DNA from: Planctomycetota bacterium
GTDB lineage: Bacteria; Planctomycetota; Phycisphaerae; Phycisphaerales; UBA1924
Length of the DNA: 9,504 nt
Assembly (NCBI GenBank): GCA_023429345.1
Contig: JAEYVB010000354.1
Span: forward strand, 1-9,504
Direction of reading: 5' to 3'
Position numbers and translations under genes: made by a program. This document shows positions 6,664 to 9,504 of the stretch, in pieces (the first letter of the stretch is position 1; every line of letters begins with the position of its first letter). Below the pieces are notes generated by a model, which was given only the letters and a program-made list of their open reading frames with translations, had not been told where the DNA came from and did no database searches.

Positions 6664-7743
6664 GTGCATCTATCCCGCTCCCGCCGGTCGCTCGCCATCA
6701 TCGCCTCCGCCGTGGCATTCGGCATGCCCCTGTACGCTCAGGAGGCCACCCCGGATAGCGGCCCCAACGCCGCGGTCGAGTACTGGCGCGCCAGCTACAC
6801 GGCGCTCACCCACACAAGCCACCTCGGCGGCGGCCTGGCCCCCCTGGGCGATATCGATTGGAAGAAGATCGGCGACAACCTCGATCGCTCCCGCATGCCC
6901 GAGACATACACCCGGGCGGTCCCGTATATCTCAGAGTCCGCGGTCGAGGACTTCATTATCGCCTCCCGCCGCGAGCATTGCGACTTCTCCATCCCCATCG
7001 AGAACGGCCCCGCCACACTCCTTCCGCATCTCGGCGCAATCCGGCCGCTCGCACGCGCCGTCCGGCTGGATGCCCGCGAGAAACTGATCAGCGGCGATCC
7101 TGACGCCGCGGCCGAGCGCATGGCGGCCCTCTACCGGGCGGCCGACCACCTCTCCCGGGACGGCATCATGATCTCATCTCTTGTCGCCATGGCAATGGCC
7201 GGCTCCGCGAACGAGGAAGTGGAAACCCTCATCGGCTCGGCCCGGCTCAGCGCCGGCGGCCGCGACGAGATCCTCGCCGCCATCCGCGCCCTGGACGAGC
7301 GGGACCCCTACCGCATGGTGGCCGCCATCAGGGGCGAGCAGGCGCTGATGCTCGGATGGGTGCGGAGGACCTACAGCGGCGACGGCGGCAGCTCCCGGTT
7401 CGTGGCGGAGACGGTGCCGATGCTGTCGACCCCGGAGACGATCCAGCAGCCGATCCTGGACGCGATCGCCATGATGCGGACCGATGAGTTCCGCGCAGCG
7501 CTCGACAAGGCGGACCGCTACTACGACGAGCTTCTGCTCGCCTGGCAGAGCGATGTCGCCCTTTCGCGGCTCGCAACACTGGAGGCCCGCGTGAAGGCCG
7601 GCGAGTTCGGCCCTGTCACGGTGGTTGTCGGCCCCGCCCTCCGCAAAGCCTTCTCGTCGGCCGAGCGTGCCCGCAACGACCGTGATACCGCCGCGGCGAA
7701 GCTGGATTCCTACCAGCCGCCCGCGCCGCCGGCGCGAAACTGA
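6664..7743 (+). CDS. Secreted helical protein of unknown function
   Basis: The protein has 359 residues from GTG 6664, chosen over GTG 6640 because of the AGGAG site. Residues 1-25 form a signal peptide (MHLSRSRRS, hydrophobic IIASAVAFG, cleavage near LYA|QEA), so the product is exported. The mature part is predicted to be mostly helical. Residues about 118-180 carry LPHLGAIRPLARAVRLDARE, then GDPDAAAERMAALYRAADHL, then a run of small hydrophobics (ISSLVAMAMAG). I associate this pattern with a family of secreted planctomycete proteins of unknown function, possibly with tetratricopeptide-like helical hairpins. One cysteine (residue 106, EHCDF) stands in the mature protein. The tail is rich in alanine and proline. 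No catalytic motif is evident. The sigma factor gene starts 3 nt after its stop, which suggests one transcript, so this protein may be a target or part of the system the sigma factor controls. Function unassigned. Confidence 0.82.
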   Translation: MHLSRSRRSLAIIASAVAFGMPLYAQEATPDSGPNAAVEYWRASYTALTHTSHLGGGLAPLGDIDWKKIGDNLDRSRMPETYTRAVPYISESAVEDFIIASRREHCDFSIPIENGPATLLPHLGAIRPLARAVRLDAREKLISGDPDAAAERMAALYRAADHLSRDGIMISSLVAMAMAGSANEEVETLIGSARLSAGGRDEILAAIRALDERDPYRMVAAIRGEQALMLGWVRRTYSGDGGSSRFVAETVPMLSTPETIQQPILDAIAMMRTDEFRAALDKADRYYDELLLAWQSDVALSRLATLEARVKAGEFGPVTVVVGPALRKAFSSAERARNDRDTAAAKLDSYQPPAPPARN

Positions 7744-7746
7744 GCG

Positions 7747-8289
7747 ATGCGGGCCACCGATCGCCAGCTCCTGATCCGCACCCACAAGGGGGACGGGCCC
7801 GCCGCCGAAGCGCTGTGGGCCCGTTTCTCGCCGCGCCTCTGGGCGTACGCCCGGGCGATCGTCCGGAACCCCGAGACCGCCTCCGACATTGTTCAGACCG
7901 TCTTCCTTCAACTCCTCGCCCAGCCGCGATCGACCATCCGGTCCATCGACGATGTGACCTCGTGGATGGTCCGCCTGACCCGCAACGTCGCCATCAGTCA
8001 CTTCCGGTCCGAGCGGCGATCGTCCGCCAGGTTGCGGAGGCTGCCCGTTCCCCAGAACGACGTTGGCCCCGATGGAGAGCCGTGGCTGCGGGATGCTCTC
8101 GACGCCATCCCGCGCCGCGACCGCGAGATTGTCGTCCTGAAGCACATCGCGGGGCTCACCTTTGACCAGATCTCCCTGGCCCTCCGGATGAACCGCAACA
8201 CCGCCGCCTCCCGATACCGCGCCGCGATCGACCGGCTGCGCAATGATCTGGAGCCAGAGCCCGACGCCTCCGTGGGAGCCGCCCGATGA
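7747..8289 (+). CDS. ECF-type RNA polymerase sigma factor
   Basis: This 180-residue protein has the two-domain layout of an extracytoplasmic-function sigma factor. Region 2 spans about 19-91: helix EALWARFSPRLWAYARAIV, the core-binding motif ASDIVQTVFLQLL at 45-57, and SWMVRLTRNVAISHFRSERR at 72-91, which covers the -10 recognition helix. Region 4 spans about 114-168, with AIPRRDREIVVLKHIAGLTF and the helix-turn-helix FDQISLALRMNRNTAASRYRA that would read the -35 box. There is no long extra N- or C-terminal domain. The start ATG 7747 lies 3 nt after the preceding stop and has no obvious Shine-Dalgarno site, so translation is probably coupled. Its stop overlaps the next start as ATGA. It presumably directs RNA polymerase to a small regulon after an envelope or surface signal. 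The promoter it reads and its ECF subgroup cannot be told by eye. Confidence 0.94.
   Translation: MRATDRQLLIRTHKGDGPAAEALWARFSPRLWAYARAIVRNPETASDIVQTVFLQLLAQPRSTIRSIDDVTSWMVRLTRNVAISHFRSERRSSARLRRLPVPQNDVGPDGEPWLRDALDAIPRRDREIVVLKHIAGLTFDQISLALRMNRNTAASRYRAAIDRLRNDLEPEPDASVGAAR
8274..8278 (+). promoter_or_regulatory. Ribosome binding site for the gene at 8286
   Basis: GGGAG lies inside the end of the sigma factor gene, 7 nt before ATG 8286. It supports that start over the in-frame ATG at 8295. Confidence 0.5.
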
Positions 8290-8657
8290 AGGACATGCAC
8301 GGGATTTTCAACCACTTCGATCGTCCCCCGGAACCTCCCCCGGTGGCGTTCCTCTCGGCCGTTCGGGCCCGGCGCCGCCGCCGCCGCGCCGCTCAGGCCG
8401 GCGCTCTCCTTGTCGTGACGACGACGCTATCCACCGCAACACTGATAATGCTGCGCCAACCATCGTCCCCGCCGTCGATCCCTGGGCCCTTCGCGGCCGC
8501 GGCGGTACCCACGCCTCAAGCGCTCCCCGTCGATTCTCTCGTACTGGCCCACTCGGGAGCAATCGCGGAGCCCCCGCCGGTGGAGTTCAACGGCGGACCA
8601 GCCACCCTCGGGATGGCCTACAGACCCCCCGACCTCGAGCGCTGGATGCGGCAGTAA
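8286..8657 (+). CDS. Small single-pass membrane protein, candidate anti-sigma factor
   Basis: This 123-residue protein overlaps the sigma gene by ATGA and has its own GGGAG site. Residues 1-36 would be cytoplasmic: HGIFNHFDRPPEPPPVAFL followed by a block with six consecutive arginines at 29-34. One membrane helix follows at about 37-56 (AGALLVVTTTLSTATLIML). Positive charges before the helix predict the N-terminus inside. Residues 57-123 would be outside and are rich in proline and alanine, ending in RPPDLERWMRQ. Many ECF sigma genes are followed by a gene for a membrane-bound anti-sigma factor, so position and topology fit that role. However, no zinc-binding HxxxCxxC motif of the ZAS family is present; the whole protein has no cysteine. 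The cytoplasmic part is short for a known anti-sigma domain. The role is inference from position; it could be an unrelated membrane protein. Confidence 0.75.
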   Translation: MKDMHGIFNHFDRPPEPPPVAFLSAVRARRRRRRAAQAGALLVVTTTLSTATLIMLRQPSSPPSIPGPFAAAAVPTPQALPVDSLVLAHSGAIAEPPPVEFNGGPATLGMAYRPPDLERWMRQ

Positions 8658-8697
8658 CCGTTCACCCGCGGCCCGAGTTGAGCCGATAACACCCTCG

Positions 8698-9504
8698 ATG
8701 AGCCCCGCCCCGCGACCCCGGCCGCTTTGTACGGTCCTGGCCCTCTGTCTGACCGCCGCGGCCGCGCCCGCGCAGCAGGGGGATGAGCCCCGGATCAGCC
8801 GCCCCGCGGCCTCGGAACGCCTGGTTCGGGCGTTCGATTTCGAGCCCGTCCCCGCCGAGATCTACGACATCCCGCGGTTCTGGTCGATGGCCCATGACGA
8901 GTCTCGGGCGGCGGGCAGCACCGGGTTTCCGACCCACAACTCGGCGACGCTCGACGACTCTGTCGCCCACGGCGGCGCCGGCTCGGTGCGTCTGGATGTG
9001 CAAAGCGGGAGCGCATCGCTGCGTCTGGATACCGGGGTCATCCCCGTCTTTGCCAGCACCGAGTACATGGTGTCGGCGCGTGTCCGGACCCGCAACCTGC
9101 GACTCGCACGCGCTGCCATCTCGGCCCGGTATCTTGACCACGCGAGCCGGCCCATGCCCGGCGCTGAGCGGCGGAGCACGCTCGTAGTGTCCGAAGGGGA
9201 ATGGACTCCCGTCACCGTCGCCCTCCCGGATTCCCTCACCGGCGCTGCCTTCCTTCAGATTGATCTGGAGCTGCTCCAACCCGAACAGTTCGAGCCCTCC
9301 GCCTTGGGCGATCACCAGGTGTGGGAGCAGGACTTTCCCATTTCAGCGTGGTTCGACGACGTCGCCGTCGTCCAGCTCCCGCGCGTCCGGCTGTCCACCA
9401 ACTCGCCCGTAAACGTCGTCGAGGCGCCTGCGACGCCCAGGATCGGCCTTCTTGTCCGGGATTTCACGGGGGAGTCGCTCCGCGCCCGCCTCATCCTCCA
9501 GGAC
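8698..9504 (+). CDS. Secreted protein with carbohydrate-binding-like beta-sandwich, N-terminal part (3' end outside window)
   Basis: The frame from ATG 8698 has no stop to the last base, giving 269 residues of a longer protein. No earlier in-frame start fits after the stop of the preceding gene 40 nt upstream. Residues 1-25 are a signal peptide (CTVLALCLTAAAA, cleavage at APA|QQG). Residues about 46-228 look like a galactose-binding-type beta-sandwich. They show FDFEPVP and DIPRFW, then DDSVAHGGAGSVRLDV, STEYMVSARVRT, EGEWTPVTVALP, and finally ISAWFDDVAVVQL. The GxGSVRL...FDDV frame is characteristic of CBM4_9-like modules, which often bind sugars. From about 229 a new beta-rich segment begins and is cut by the window edge. 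No ribosome site is evident. The missing part could hold an enzyme domain, but nothing visible shows one. It may share a transcript with the sigma factor and small membrane protein. Exported: sure; sugar binding: inference. Confidence 0.85.
   Translation, partial: MSPAPRPRPLCTVLALCLTAAAAPAQQGDEPRISRPAASERLVRAFDFEPVPAEIYDIPRFWSMAHDESRAAGSTGFPTHNSATLDDSVAHGGAGSVRLDVQSGSASLRLDTGVIPVFASTEYMVSARVRTRNLRLARAAISARYLDHASRPMPGAERRSTLVVSEGEWTPVTVALPDSLTGAAFLQIDLELLQPEQFEPSALGDHQVWEQDFPISAWFDDVAVVQLPRVRLSTNSPVNVVEAPATPRIGLLVRDFTGESLRARLILQD

Overview
The window is a stretch of very GC-rich bacterial DNA in which all eight recognisable genes lie on the + strand and are packed head to tail. The gene content suggests a planctomycete, probably of the Phycisphaerae. 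The signs are a BatA/vWA-type protein ending in a C-terminal membrane anchor, a large secreted protein with a GPVDY double-membrane segment, an ABC-2 exporter, an isolated ECF sigma factor, and secreted proteins of families I associate with that phylum. The taxon is an inference; no rRNA or marker gene is present.

Region A (1-6556) is one tightly coupled four-gene unit. It starts with the C-terminal part of a BatA-like membrane protein cut by the left edge. Next comes an 806-residue exported protein with two central membrane segments, then an ABC ATPase, then a 642-residue permease with two duplicated ABC-2 halves. The junctions are a 9-nt gap carrying a Shine-Dalgarno site, an ATGA overlap and a GTGA overlap, so these products are probably made together. 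The likely picture is an ABC exporter working with two large membrane-anchored extracytoplasmic proteins. The second protein contains a segment like the auxiliary subunits of Gld-type ABC transporters. The substrate cannot be read from the sequence.

Region B (6557-6663) is a 107-nt spacer, the longest non-coding stretch here. It is locally less GC-rich, has no convincing terminator, and ends in a strong ribosome binding site that fixes the start of the next gene at 6664.

Region C (6664-9504) holds a secreted helical protein of unknown function, an ECF sigma factor 3 nt downstream, a 123-residue single-pass membrane protein overlapping the sigma gene by ATGA, and the start of a secreted protein with a carbohydrate-binding-like beta-sandwich that runs off the right edge. 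The sigma factor and small membrane protein look like a regulatory pair, the latter being a candidate non-canonical anti-sigma factor. The flanking secreted proteins may be in the same operon or regulon.

I saw no RNA genes, mobile elements, CRISPR arrays or attachment sites. The unusual small-scale features are a 15-bp in-frame tandem repeat coding for PVELG, an A AAA AAG slippery heptamer in the ATPase gene, and a C8 tract.
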